Assembly: GCA_964369225.1 (NCBI GenBank) | Contig: CAYJER010000001.1 | Location: 62,001 to 126,000, forward strand | Source of the DNA: SIG603 sp964369225 | Lineage (GTDB): Bacteria > Bacillota > Clostridia > Oscillospirales > Acutalibacteraceae | Length of the DNA: 64,000 nt | Reading direction: 5' to 3' | In this document: positions 43,285 to 51,996 of the stretch, one piece after another | Position numbering within the stretch: the stretch's first letter is position 1 | Layout: each line of letters starts with the position of its first letter | Position numbers and translations under genes: made by a program | Notes under the pieces: model-generated | Told to the model about the DNA's origin: nothing | The model's input: the letters and a program-made list of their open reading frames with translations, nothing else | The model's database searches: none

Positions 43285-44343
43285 TTACCTCTTCACTAAG
43301 TTCCCAAATTTATGTCTTGTGTTGTTTGCTATTCTAACAAGAATTAGCATTACAGGAACTTCAACTAAAACTCCAACTATTGTTGCTAGGGCTACAGGGC
43401 TGTCTGTTCCAAAAAGTGAAATCGCAACCGCTACTGAAAGCTCAAAAAAGTTTGAAGCTCCAATCATTCCAGCTGGCGCTGCCACATTATGAGGTAGCTT
43501 TAATGCTTTTGAACTTAGGTAAGCTATAAAGAAAATTAAGAATGTTTGAATTATTAAAGGAACAGCAATTAAAACTATATGGAATGGATTTTCTACTATT
43601 ACCTTTGCTTGGAACGAGAATATAAGTGTTAGAGTTAAAAGCAATCCTATTATTGTTACGTTTGAGAATTTAGGAATAAATTTAGTCTCGAAATACTCTT
43701 TACCTCTGTTTTTTGTTATAAAAATTCTTGTTAGTACTCCACCTACTAAAGGAATAACAACAAATAAACCAACCGATAAAATTAAGGTTTCCCATGGAAC
43801 TGATACTCCGCCAACACCCAACAAAAATGCTACAATAGGTGTGAACGCTATCAAAATAATCAAATCATTTGTGGCTACTTGAACCACGGTGTATGCTGGA
43901 TTTCCTTTTGTTAGATGACTCCAAACGAATACCATAGCTGTACAAGGAGCTGCTCCTAATAAAACTGCACCAGCTAAGTAATCAGTTGCTAAGTCAGGTG
44001 TGATAAATCCTTTAAAAATCACAAAGAAGAAAAGCCACGCTATACCAAACATTGTAAAAGGCTTTATAAGCCAGTTTGTTATCCATGTAATAAATAAACC
44101 TTTTGGGTTTTTACCTACGTCCTTGACACTTTGAAAGTCTACTTTCATCATCATAGGGTAAATCATCAGCCATATTAAAATAGCTATTGGAATTGATACA
44201 TTTGCATACTCAAAATTGCTTAAAAATTCAGGAATTGCTGGAATAAAGTTTCCAATTAGCAAACCTGCTGCCATACATAAAATTACCCAGATGCTTAAGT
44301 ACCTTTCAAAGAAGCTGATACCTGTTGATTTTTGTTTTGACAT
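43285..44343 (-). CDS. acr3: ACR3-family arsenite permease
   Basis: A 352-residue, ten-helix carrier of the bile/arsenite/riboflavin superfamily. Characteristic stretches are MMKVDFQSVKD, LLGAAPCTAMVFVWSHLTKG with the conserved cysteine used by ACR3, and AAPAGMIGASNFFELSVAVA. It exports arsenite (and perhaps antimonite) using the membrane potential. The ATG at 44343 is chosen because GGAGG lies eight bases ahead; the longer frame would need a TTG. It is the last gene of a three-gene operon with ccdA-like and thioredoxin-like genes, a set common in arsenic loci of gut anaerobes. Confidence 0.92.
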   Translation of the reverse strand: MSKQKSTGISFFERYLSIWVILCMAAGLLIGNFIPAIPEFLSNFEYANVSIPIAILIWLMIYPMMMKVDFQSVKDVGKNPKGLFITWITNWLIKPFTMFGIAWLFFFVIFKGFITPDLATDYLAGAVLLGAAPCTAMVFVWSHLTKGNPAYTVVQVATNDLIILIAFTPIVAFLLGVGGVSVPWETLILSVGLFVVIPLVGGVLTRIFITKNRGKEYFETKFIPKFSNVTIIGLLLTLTLIFSFQAKVIVENPFHIVLIAVPLIIQTFLIFFIAYLSSKALKLPHNVAAPAGMIGASNFFELSVAVAISLFGTDSPVALATIVGVLVEVPVMLILVRIANNTRHKFGNLVKR

Positions 44344-44358
44344 AAAAGTTCCCTCCAA

Positions 44359-45048
44359 TTAAAATGCTAGATAAAACATATAAAAACCTATTAATGACAT
44401 TAATATTCCCATTGTGATTTTTAATATTTTGCTTGTTTTCATATATTTTTCACTCTGTGACAGTTTTTGCACAAAGCCAATTGACGTTCCACAAACTACA
44501 GACAATATTCCATGCCCTATTCCATAAAGAAGCAACAAGAATATTCCCCACGCTAAATTACCTGTGCCAGCCACTATAGCTAGCAAAGCAATTAGTACTG
44601 GTGTTGAGCAAGGCGATGAGAATACGCCTGCTAAAACGCCTGCTATAAGTGCGCCTAAGTAGCCTTTTTTACTGCTTTTTGACACTAAAAAACTAGACGG
44701 AATAATCTCGTAAATCTCCCATGTTTGAAGAGCCATTAAAAGCATAAGTATTCCTAAAATTACATACCACCATGTTGACGAAGTTCCTATTAATCCACCG
44801 GCTGTAGTTGCTATAATTCCTAGTGTTGTAAATGTAATTGCAGAGCCTACAGCGAAAGTTGTAGAGAGTAAAAATGCTTTTTTTGTTGTCCTTTGCCCTG
44901 TTCCGCCTACATATCCAACTACTAAAGGAACAGACGACAACGCACACGGAGTAAACGATGTAAGCACTCCTGCAAGAAGTGCAAGCACAGGCGCAAACCA
45001 TGTGTTCTCTGTTAATAATCCAGAAATAAACTCGAGTATAGCATCCAT
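44359..45048 (-). CDS. CcdA/DsbD-type transmembrane electron carrier
   Basis: A 229-residue, six-helix membrane protein. The two redox cysteines are placed as in CcdA: SFTPCALSSVP near residue 33 and SSPCSTPVL near residue 147. It passes reducing power from cytoplasmic thioredoxin across the membrane. Its start overlaps the upstream thioredoxin-like stop by one base (TAATG), with GGGGG as ribosome binding site, and acr3 follows 15 bases later. The likely partner is therefore the membrane-tethered thioredoxin of the same operon. Confidence 0.9.
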   Translation of the reverse strand: MDAILEFISGLLTENTWFAPVLALLAGVLTSFTPCALSSVPLVVGYVGGTGQRTTKKAFLLSTTFAVGSAITFTTLGIIATTAGGLIGTSSTWWYVILGILMLLMALQTWEIYEIIPSSFLVSKSSKKGYLGALIAGVLAGVFSSPCSTPVLIALLAIVAGTGNLAWGIFLLLLYGIGHGILSVVCGTSIGFVQKLSQSEKYMKTSKILKITMGILMSLIGFYMFYLAF

Positions 45049-45557
45049 TACACGACCCCCATATCGGCCAAAATCATATTCATTTGATCCTCTGTTAATG
45101 CACCCTCATGAACTGTGTAATAATGCTCACCTGTCTCATTGTTGCCATACATAGTGAATCCATTTATATTATATACTTCTTCGCTTGGAATATATGGTGT
45201 GCCATCAGCATTAATAAAAAGTTGTGTCGGAATTAATTGAATAGGATACCCATCCGCCGCCTGTGGGTTTTTCCATACATCTACAAATTTAATAAACGCT
45301 TTTCCCTGCATTTGCTCATTCACGGTTACAAGTACAGGTGCCATAGCCTTACAAGGCTCACACGCATCTGCACCAAAATCAATTATTATAGGTAATTTTT
45401 GTTCCATCATGCCCTCTACATCAAGATCAGTTACATTTAGAACAAAGTCTCCCTCACCTGCCTCCATTGTGTCACCACTTTGAAAAAACCAAATACCGAC
45501 TACTATAGCTACCATTGCTATAGGAATTAAAATTTTAACTAAATTATTCTTTTTCAT
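45048..45557 (-). CDS. Membrane-anchored thioredoxin-like protein
   Basis: 169 residues from MKKNNLVKIL: one N-terminal membrane anchor (residues about 5-25), then a thioredoxin domain with the active site ACEPCKAMAP in IIDFGADACEPC. A longer frame to 45608 exists, but its ATGs lack a ribosome binding site and the anchor begins naturally here; the chosen ATG has only a weak site, so the start is uncertain. It is presumably kept reduced by the CcdA-like protein. In arsenic operons its exact role is unproven. Confidence 0.82.
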   Translation of the reverse strand: MKKNNLVKILIPIAMVAIVVGIWFFQSGDTMEAGEGDFVLNVTDLDVEGMMEQKLPIIIDFGADACEPCKAMAPVLVTVNEQMQGKAFIKFVDVWKNPQAADGYPIQLIPTQLFINADGTPYIPSEEVYNINGFTMYGNNETGEHYYTVHEGALTEDQMNMILADMGVV

Positions 45558-45615
45558 TTCACTACCGAGATTATCCTTTCTTTTCAATTCTAACATAAGC
45601 CTCTTCATATCAAAA

Positions 45616-45659
45616 ATATTTTATGTATTTATTATACATCCAAATATGTAAAAAGTCAA
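45616..45659 (-). promoter_or_regulatory. Promoter with overlapping operator of the acr3 operon
   Basis: TTGACT (45659-45654), 17 bases, perfect TATAAT (45636-45631). A nearly perfect two-part inverted repeat covers the -10: ATATTT, then ATGTAT-TTATT-ATACAT, then AAATAT (45616-45647). Such a site would let a repressor, perhaps an ArsR-type protein encoded elsewhere, block RNA polymerase. Confidence 0.8.
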
Positions 45660-45694
45660 CACTTAAATCAAAAATTTTCGATTTAAGTGTTGAC
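45649..45694 (-). terminator. Strong terminator overlapping the acr3 promoter
   Basis: GTCAACACTTAAATC pairs perfectly with GATTTAAGTGTTGAC (15 pairs, 10-base loop) and is followed by TTTTT on the minus strand. It ends the glycosyltransferase transcript. The last six stem bases supply most of the -35 TTGACT, and the U-run lies in the promoter spacer. Confidence 0.92.
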
Positions 45695-45700
45695 GAATTT

Positions 45701-46939
45701 TTATTCTAATTTTTGTTTAGGAAACACAAATTTAATTGAAGCATACATACAGTAAACAAATAGTAAGATATTTACAAACGAACATATAGCCTGAATTGTC
45801 TCATATTGTGAAGTCCAAGGAGCATTTCCATCGTGGATTTTTGCAAGCAACACACAGTGATTTAAGAAAACAATTACCGAAAAACCTGTAAAAAGCTTGA
45901 AAAATCTGAAGTCTTTTTCTATCACAAATGCGATTAGCGCTAAGATAAGCACCATGTATTGGTATCTTTCGTGTTGTCTAGTTGTTAGCATAAATATGCA
46001 GTTAATGTAGACTAAAGAACTAATCCAAATAGAAAATCTCTTACCGAATATACTTAAATATGCAACTAATGCGACCGTCGCAACAAGTAGCAAGGTGCTA
46101 AGTGTAGAATAGTCTATAATCCAAAACAGTTTTGTACTGTCTTCTACCCAGTTGAAATCAAACAATCCGTATAAATTAAATGCGTTTAAGTTGATGTATG
46201 GATATGAGCCAAAACCCTCAGCGTATACTCTAAAAGGTAGCAATATGTCGCCTGAACCTATCATAAAAGGTAAAAAAACGGCTATTACTGCGCCAAATCC
46301 AGCCGCTAAAGAGAATAATAATTTCTTAAATTCTTTTTCTCTAATAAACATAAATAGAATTATAGGTGCAAAGTAAAGACACTGCATTTTAGTGCAAATT
46401 GCTACTGCGAACCAAACAGAACCTATTACATATTTTTTTTCGCTATATGCCCAAAAAGTTATAAGCAATAGAAAAGCCATTATGCTGTCGGTTTGTCCCC
46501 AATTTGAACTGTTGTAGATAGCCGCTGGGTTAAATGCCCAAAGCATCGCTCCAAATAAAGCATAAATCTCATTTTTCTTTCTGAATAAAAACCATGCAAA
46601 GAATACTATCATAACATCGAATAGTATAGGGAAGAACTTTATAAGCAACATTTTATACGGCATGTATTCCGCCATTACAGGTATATCTATTAGCATTCCG
46701 ACTAAGTATAACGGATATAGATAAAGTGGAGGATAGTCAAGGTGATACACATTTCCATTGTATGCCGTAAAGAAATTATTTTGTATATCTTTTGCCCATT
46801 GCAAGTACCAGTCAGTGTCAAAACTGTTCATAAAGGTCATTCCTATGCACAGCCTTAACGTAAGCGAGAACAGCACAGTAGCCACAATAATATATTTTAT
46901 ATGTGTGCTACTAAGCGTAAAGTCAATATTTTTTTTCAT
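45701..46939 (-). CDS. GT-C-type membrane glycosyltransferase
   Basis: A 412-residue membrane protein with about ten helices. The first loop carries the acidic pair in MNSFDTDWYLQWAKD near residues 37-51, the position of the catalytic Asp motif of GT-C enzymes. YHLDYPPLYLYPLY and NPAAIYNSSNWGQTDS are typical of the mannosyltransferase-like families. It would use a polyprenyl-phosphate sugar to glycosylate a lipid, polymer or protein outside the membrane. The sugar and acceptor are unknown. GAGGA precedes the ATG, and it is transcribed alone. Confidence 0.8.
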   Translation of the reverse strand: MKKNIDFTLSSTHIKYIIVATVLFSLTLRLCIGMTFMNSFDTDWYLQWAKDIQNNFFTAYNGNVYHLDYPPLYLYPLYLVGMLIDIPVMAEYMPYKMLLIKFFPILFDVMIVFFAWFLFRKKNEIYALFGAMLWAFNPAAIYNSSNWGQTDSIMAFLLLITFWAYSEKKYVIGSVWFAVAICTKMQCLYFAPIILFMFIREKEFKKLLFSLAAGFGAVIAVFLPFMIGSGDILLPFRVYAEGFGSYPYINLNAFNLYGLFDFNWVEDSTKLFWIIDYSTLSTLLLVATVALVAYLSIFGKRFSIWISSLVYINCIFMLTTRQHERYQYMVLILALIAFVIEKDFRFFKLFTGFSVIVFLNHCVLLAKIHDGNAPWTSQYETIQAICSFVNILLFVYCMYASIKFVFPKQKLE

Positions 46940-47035
46940 TATAAAATAATCCTCAATATATAAATTTAAATGTAGTGAATATAATTAATCTTAATTCTTA
47001 TTTGTAAGTGAGAGTCTCAAGCCTTAGAACTTAAG

Positions 47036-47208
47036 CAAACTTAAATGTACATTGTAGGGGAGGGTCTCTGTGCAGACGTGTTGATTAGGATTTTGGGTAA
47101 AAAATTAATTCGTTAAAACGCACAAATTAATGTAGGGGCGGATATTATCCGCCTATGAAACTTAGGCAAAATCACCAGATTTTTAGGCGGATAATATCCG
47201 CCCCTACA
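47036..47208. repeat. Palindromic intergenic repeat, copy F
   Basis: Left part 47036-47130 matches the reverse complement of copy B (AACTTAAATGTACATTG, GTGCAGACGTGTTGATTAGG, TTCGTTAAAACGCACAAATT). Right part 47131-47208 is the TGTAGGGGCGGATATTATCC hairpin, almost identical in its arms to copy A. This 365-base gap contains no gene. Confidence 0.88.
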
Positions 47209-47264
47209 ATCTTCAAATGAATTTATTTTTAAATATACAAGTTTTTTATTTTAAAACCTTTAAT

Positions 47265-47304
47265 TAAAAAATCCGAAAGGATTTTCACATTAACTTTTCA
47301 TTTT
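47265..47304 (-). terminator. Repeat-borne terminator after prmA
   Basis: Minus strand: immediately after the prmA stop comes AAAATGAAAAGTTAATGTG, then AAAATCC-TTTC-GGATTTTTT, a small hairpin with a U-run. It parallels the module after acr3 at 43238-43284. Confidence 0.65.
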
Positions 47305-48237
47305 TCACTTTTCACTAATTTTGCAAACCATTGCAACCCAGCCACGTTCTTCTTTTCTGTCTATAATCTCAAACTTTGTTTCAATCGCAGTCAAAACATC
47401 GTTTTCACGGCTGTCAATAATTCCGCTGATAATATAATAACTGTCTTCACACATAAAGTCGGTTGCGTTCTCTGATAGAAGTATTACCACGTCTGCCACA
47501 ATATTAGCTAGCAACACATTAAATTTACCGCTAACTTTTTCAGTCAAGTTTCCATAAACACCCTCAAATTTATCTTCAACTGAATTAATTTTAGCGTTTT
47601 CTACAGCTGTCTTAACCGCCAATGGGTCTATGTCAACACCCACAGCATTTTTAGCACCTAAAAGCAAGGCTGCAACAGATAAAATTCCGCTTCCGCAACC
47701 CATGTCAAGAACTGTGTCACCTGTCTTTAAGTATTTTTCTAAGAACTCCATACATAGTCTTGTAGTTTCGTGAGTTCCTGTTCCAAAGGCAAGACCTGGC
47801 TCTAGGTGAAGAACCGCTCTCCCCTTTGCGTCAAATTCGTCCTCCCATGTTGGGCGGATAAGTAATTTTTCGCCTACCTCTATCGGCTTAAAATATTTTT
47901 TCCAATTGTTTAGCCAATCTTCTTGTTTGCATGATTGTGTGTCAATTTCGTTGTTAATTCCATTCTCACTATATCTTTCACGCAAGAAAGCAATTGCTTC
48001 TATTGGGTTGTCCTCGCCTGAAACATAGATATGAATTAAAGATTTTGTTCTGTCTTTTGCTAATAAATCTTCATCAATTAAATTTATATGTGCAATTTCC
48101 ATCGCTTCTTCTTCTAAATTAGAGTAATCCTCAATATAAATTCCATAGGGGACTACCATTTGTGCTATATCGCAAGCGATATCAGTATCTTTTGAGTCTA
48201 CCTTAATAATTATTTCGGTCCAATCTGCTGTTATCAT
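47305..48237 (-). CDS. prmA: Ribosomal protein L11 methyltransferase
   Basis: A 310-residue enzyme of normal PrmA length. The N-terminal ferredoxin-like domain begins MITADWTEIIIKVDS; the start has AAAGGA and replaces a longer frame with 33 implausible residues. The SAM domain contains LEPGLAFGTGTHETTRLCME, VLDMGCGSGILSVAALLLGA and LLANIVADVVI. It trimethylates L11 of the large ribosomal subunit. Divergent from the flippase gene. Confidence 0.95.
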   Translation of the reverse strand: MITADWTEIIIKVDSKDTDIACDIAQMVVPYGIYIEDYSNLEEEAMEIAHINLIDEDLLAKDRTKSLIHIYVSGEDNPIEAIAFLRERYSENGINNEIDTQSCKQEDWLNNWKKYFKPIEVGEKLLIRPTWEDEFDAKGRAVLHLEPGLAFGTGTHETTRLCMEFLEKYLKTGDTVLDMGCGSGILSVAALLLGAKNAVGVDIDPLAVKTAVENAKINSVEDKFEGVYGNLTEKVSGKFNVLLANIVADVVILLSENATDFMCEDSYYIISGIIDSRENDVLTAIETKFEIIDRKEERGWVAMVCKISEK

Positions 48238-48263
48238 TTTAATCAATCCTTTCTTAATGTATT

Positions 48264-48292
48264 TTAACAGATTATCCGAATTTTTACAATAT
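48264..48292 (+). promoter_or_regulatory. Probable promoter of the flippase-MFS pair
   Basis: TTAACA (48264-48269), 17 bases, CAATAT (48287-48292), followed by AGAGAGG and the start codon. A moderate match. Confidence 0.5.
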
Positions 48293-48309
48293 AAATAGAG
48301 AGGTTTTTT

Positions 48310-49866
48310 ATGAATAAGAAGAAATTTTTTGTACAAGGCTTTAGTTTAGCCATTTTAGCAGTGGTAATGAGAAGCGGAAACATATTCTACCGCTCATACC
48401 TAAGCCATGAGGTAGGTGCCGAGGGTATGGGTCTTTACCAGCTAGTTTTCTCAATATTTGTACTTGCAGTCACGCTTTCTACTTCTGGTATTAGCTTAGC
48501 AGTTACTAGGCTAGTCAGTTCCTGCATAGCAAGAGATAGACGAGATCAAATACGCTCACTAGTTAATAAATGTCTTGGGTTTTGTCTTTCGTTAAGTTTA
48601 ATTATATCTTTAATATTTTTCTTTTTCTCAGACTTTTTAGCCTATCAATTTTTAGGGAATATAAGTCTTTCGCCAAGTCTTAAAATTCTCGGAATAGGTC
48701 TTCCCTTTATGTCGCTTTGCACCTGTATGAAAGGCTATTTTTTAGCAGTAGACGAGGGTGTAAGTAGCGGTGTGGCAGACCTCTTTGAACAAATTATCAC
48801 CATTGGCGGAACTGTAGTTATTTTCTCTTTATTCAGTTATGAAAGCATAGAACAGGCTTGCATGTATAGCGTGATAGCCTCAACCATTGGAGAGATGGTT
48901 TCTTTTTCAATTAATTATATTTCTGTTAAGCTAAGTCTTAGAAGACACACCCCAAAGAAAAAGAGTAAATCAACTGGTGTCATGAAAGGCATGACACATA
49001 TTGCACTGCCATGTACATTCAGTTCCGCCGCCAGAAGCCTTTTAACAAGTGCCGAGAACTTACTTATACCATGGCAGTTACAGCGTTCAGGACTTTCATA
49101 CAGTAGCTCACTGGTTCAATATGGAGTATTGCAAGGCATGGCATTGCCTATGCTATATTTTCCATCTGCATTTATTTGGCCTTTTGCCATCTTGTTAATA
49201 CCCAAAATATGCAAAGAGAAAGAACAGTCCCACAAAAATGCAGTATCATATGTGACAACTAAAGCTGTAAGCACTGTAGTGTCTTTTGGAGTTATAACCG
49301 CTTCTATATTTTTTGTGTTTAGCGGTAGCATGTCAGAGATTTTTTATGGAAATCGTGAAGCTGGGTTATACACAATGATACTCGCACCACTTATACCTCT
49401 TATGTACCTTGATATAGTAGTAGACTCTTTACTTAAAGGATTAGACGAACAATTGCACTCAATGAAGTTTAACATTATAGATTCAGCCTTAAGAGTAGTC
49501 TTAATTCTTTTACTAATGAATAGATTCGGGGTAGAAAGCTATATATACATAATTTTTTTCAGCACAATATTTAACGCAGGACTATCAGTCTCAAAACTTA
49601 TTAAGGTAGCAAGACCAAAACTTAGTGTGTTTTTAAAAGTGTTTTATCAAGTACCTTTAGCAGTTATCAGTGTAAAATTCGCTGAATTATTGTTTGTAGA
49701 AAGTAACCCTGTACCGAGTTTAATTATATGCTTTGCTTTGTCTTATCTACTGTATGTTGGTTTAAATATTATTTGTTCAAAATATCTTGATAAATCATCT
49801 TCTATAATGTATAATGGTAGCATTATGCGTAAGGATGGTAAAAAAGCAAATGCCAAAAGAAACTAA
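48310..49866 (+). CDS. SpoVB-like polysaccharide flippase
   Basis: A 518-residue membrane protein with about 14 helices of the MOP superfamily. The start FVQGFSLAILAVVMRSGNIF and GAEGMGLYQLVFSIFVLAVT match SpoVB/MurJ-like lipid-oligosaccharide flippases of Firmicutes. SpoVB acts in spore cortex assembly, and paralogues occur in non-sporulating relatives, so sporulation cannot be concluded from it. AGAGG lies upstream. The C-terminus overlaps the following MFS gene. Confidence 0.85.
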   Translation: MNKKKFFVQGFSLAILAVVMRSGNIFYRSYLSHEVGAEGMGLYQLVFSIFVLAVTLSTSGISLAVTRLVSSCIARDRRDQIRSLVNKCLGFCLSLSLIISLIFFFFSDFLAYQFLGNISLSPSLKILGIGLPFMSLCTCMKGYFLAVDEGVSSGVADLFEQIITIGGTVVIFSLFSYESIEQACMYSVIASTIGEMVSFSINYISVKLSLRRHTPKKKSKSTGVMKGMTHIALPCTFSSAARSLLTSAENLLIPWQLQRSGLSYSSSLVQYGVLQGMALPMLYFPSAFIWPFAILLIPKICKEKEQSHKNAVSYVTTKAVSTVVSFGVITASIFFVFSGSMSEIFYGNREAGLYTMILAPLIPLMYLDIVVDSLLKGLDEQLHSMKFNIIDSALRVVLILLLMNRFGVESYIYIIFFSTIFNAGLSVSKLIKVARPKLSVFLKVFYQVPLAVISVKFAELLFVESNPVPSLIICFALSYLLYVGLNIICSKYLDKSSSIMYNGSIMRKDGKKANAKRN

Positions 49867-51094
49867 CTGGAAATCGACCATATTCGCCTGTTATAGGGGT
49901 AACTTTACACAGGCATCTATTGTAAACCTCTCTCCATTATTGTTTGTAATATTCCAAAACAAATTTAACCTAAGCTATACAATGTTGGCGTCGTTAATTT
50001 TATTTAATTTTGTGACACAGATTGTAGCCGATCTATTATCTGTAAAGTTTGTAGACAAAATTGGCTACAGAAAGGCAGCCGTAACCGCTCATATAATGGC
50101 AGCCTTAGGGCTTATTTTAATGGCAATACTTCCACAGATTTTGCCCTCTGCATTTTTAGGTCTTGCTGTTTCAACCATGACATGTGCATTTGGCGGCGGT
50201 ATTTGCGAGGTTATCTTAAGTCCTATTGTAGAGGCTATTCCTGGCGATGCGAAAGCCTCTGCCATGAGCCTACTGCATTCCATGTACTCATGGGGACAAT
50301 TCACAGTGGTACTGGTAACTACTCTCACACTAATGATTGTAGGCGACGACCTTTGGTACATAATTCCATTAATTTGGGCAACCATTCCATTATATAATAT
50401 ATTCAGCTTTTTAAGAGTTCCTCTACAGCAAACACTTTCAGCACATGAAAAAACACCTCTAAAAGAGATGTTTAAATCAAAGATATTTATAATTATTTTA
50501 ATTGCAATGCTATGTGCCGGTGCTTCTGAACTTGCAATTTGCCAATGGAGTTCTCTATTTTTCGAGAAAGGACTTGGCGTAAATAAAGTATTGGGCGATA
50601 TTTTAGGACCTTGTCTTTTTGCCATAACTATGGGCATAGGTAGAACTCTCTTTGGTATTTACGGAACAAAAATTAACCTATATAACTGCCTAATCATTTC
50701 AAGTATACTTTGTATAGCCTGTTATCTTGGAACTGCACTGTTTAGCTCCCCTATTCTTGCCCTTATCTCTTGTGCGTTGTGTGGACTTTCAGTAGCTCTT
50801 ATGTGGCCTGGCTCAATTAGCACAGGTGCAGCGCTCTTTAAAAGAGGTGGTGCATCACTTTTTGGTGTTATGGCAGTCATGGGTGATGTTGGTGCAAGTA
50901 TAGGACCTAGCACAGTCGGTGCAATATCTGACTTTGTTAAATTTAATTTTGCGTTAGACCCTATCACAGCAGATACGGTGGCTTTAAAAGTTGGTATACT
51001 TTCGGCTGTAATATTCCCAATTATTCTACTATTCACATTTATTTGGATGAAACGTTACGCAAAAAAGCACAGAATAGATGTGCAAAACACTTGA
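49850..51094 (+). CDS. MFS transporter
   Basis: A 12-helix major facilitator of about 414 residues from the ATG at MPKETNWK. Upstream ATGs at 49814 and 49835 are possible but lack a usable ribosome binding site; AAGGATGG lies 14 bases before the chosen one. The first half has VDKIGYRKAAVTAHI, the MFS A-type loop. FGGGICEVILSPIVEAIPG and WPGSISTGAALFKRGG are typical of the fucose/sugar-type or YfkF-like subfamily. The substrate is unknown. It overlaps the flippase gene by 17 bases, so they are coupled. Confidence 0.82.
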   Translation: MPKETNWKSTIFACYRGNFTQASIVNLSPLLFVIFQNKFNLSYTMLASLILFNFVTQIVADLLSVKFVDKIGYRKAAVTAHIMAALGLILMAILPQILPSAFLGLAVSTMTCAFGGGICEVILSPIVEAIPGDAKASAMSLLHSMYSWGQFTVVLVTTLTLMIVGDDLWYIIPLIWATIPLYNIFSFLRVPLQQTLSAHEKTPLKEMFKSKIFIIILIAMLCAGASELAICQWSSLFFEKGLGVNKVLGDILGPCLFAITMGIGRTLFGIYGTKINLYNCLIISSILCIACYLGTALFSSPILALISCALCGLSVALMWPGSISTGAALFKRGGASLFGVMAVMGDVGASIGPSTVGAISDFVKFNFALDPITADTVALKVGILSAVIFPIILLFTFIWMKRYAKKHRIDVQNT

Positions 51095-51159
51095 CTTTAT
51101 TTGCTGTATCAGTTAAACGGAAAAGGCACTTAAAAATATATTGAAAGGAGGCAGAACTA

Positions 51160-51600
51160 ATGGAAAACCAACAATACGCACCACAATATAACAGACCTGT
51201 TTATCTACTAAAAACTAATAGAAGCCTTGCTAAACTTATCTTATTATCAATGGTTACATTTGGTATCTATGCAATAATCGTTTACTGTGGAATATCTGAA
51301 TCTGTTAATACTGTAGCTACTAGAAACGACCAAAAACACACAATGCACTTCGCTTTGTTAATGTTTTTGATAGGTCCTATAACTTTCGGTATCGCTTACA
51401 TAGTTTGGTTTCATAAAATCAGTAACAGAATAGGCGACGAGCTTAGAAGAAGAAATATTCCTACTACTTTCGACGCTAGCTCTTACTGGATATGGAACGT
51501 GCTTGGAAGTGTGATAATTATAGGCCCATTCATCTATGCCTACAAGCTTTTAACTTCTACAAATCAGTTATGTGAAAGCTATAATATTAACGGTTATTAA
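51160..51600 (+). CDS. DUF4234 membrane protein
   Basis: A 146-residue protein with four hydrophobic helices. The block LLSMVTFGIYAIIVYCGISE near residue 24 and the following IGPITFGIAYIVWFHKISNR are characteristic of DUF4234 proteins, whose function is unknown. A very good AAGGAGG site precedes the ATG and a strong terminator follows. It probably has its own short transcript. Confidence 0.82.
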   Translation: MENQQYAPQYNRPVYLLKTNRSLAKLILLSMVTFGIYAIIVYCGISESVNTVATRNDQKHTMHFALLMFLIGPITFGIAYIVWFHKISNRIGDELRRRNIPTTFDASSYWIWNVLGSVIIIGPFIYAYKLLTSTNQLCESYNINGY

Positions 51601-51601
51601 T

Positions 51602-51643
51602 AAAAAAACCTTTGTTGCTAAAATTGCGACAAAGGTTTTTTTA
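51602..51643 (+). terminator. Terminator of the DUF4234 gene
   Basis: AAAAAAACCTTTGT pairs with ACAAAGGTTTTTTT around a short loop, two bases after the stop; works on both strands. Confidence 0.92.
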
Positions 51644-51712
51644 CGTTTAATTCGGCTCAATAATAGATGTTTAGGTAGCAAAAAAAGAGGCTACTAAAAA
51701 ATAGAAAAAAAT

Positions 51713-51976
51713 GTCGGGGGGGGCGTCCTCGACGTCCCGTTTTGATTGTATTTTTTTATATTTCGGGATGTCGAGGACGCCATCCCCTACTACTCTGTGT
51801 CAGTTAAAAGTTTACAATAGATGCCGTGGAATTTTTGTTTAAAACAAGGCGAAGGAGCGAGTAATACTGGCGTATACGACCGACGACAACGGAGTTTTAA
51901 GCAAAAATAACCGACAGATATGTAAAGTTTTAACTGACACAGAGTACTACATTAATTTGTGAAATTTAACGAATTC
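51713..51976. repeat. Palindromic intergenic repeat, copy G, interrupted by a MITE
   Basis: Arms GGGGGCGTCCTCGACGTCCC and CGGGATGTCGAGGACGCC with a long AT loop, then CCCCTAC. The repeat's usual continuation ATTAATTTGTG resumes only at 51951, after a 156-base insert. The 396-base gap contains no gene. Confidence 0.85.
51791..51946. mobile_element. 156-bp MITE-like insertion with terminal inverted repeats and CTAC duplication
   Basis: The ends TACTCTGTGTCAGTTAAAA and their complement match over 26 bases with one mismatch. CTAC is duplicated on both sides (51787-51790 and 51947-51950). Removing the insert and one CTAC restores the uninterrupted CCCCTACATTAATTTGTG seen at other repeat copies. 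The interior also folds (GTTTAAAAC and GTTTTAAGC halves) and encodes no protein, so it must depend on a transposase elsewhere. Confidence 0.88.
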
Positions 51977-51996
51977 TCGACTCAGTAAAGGGCGGT

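Noticed and set aside
45541..45600. Third copy of the uxaC/alaS leader before the thioredoxin-like gene (AAAGAAAGGAT-like start)
   Set aside because: Only the purine-rich ribosome-binding part matches; the hairpins and the GTCA/TGAC stem are absent. The same applies to the prmA leader.
48238..48336. 33-residue N-terminal extension of PrmA
   Set aside because: It crosses the divergent promoter region, overlaps the flippase gene start, and the inner ATG has AAAGGA.
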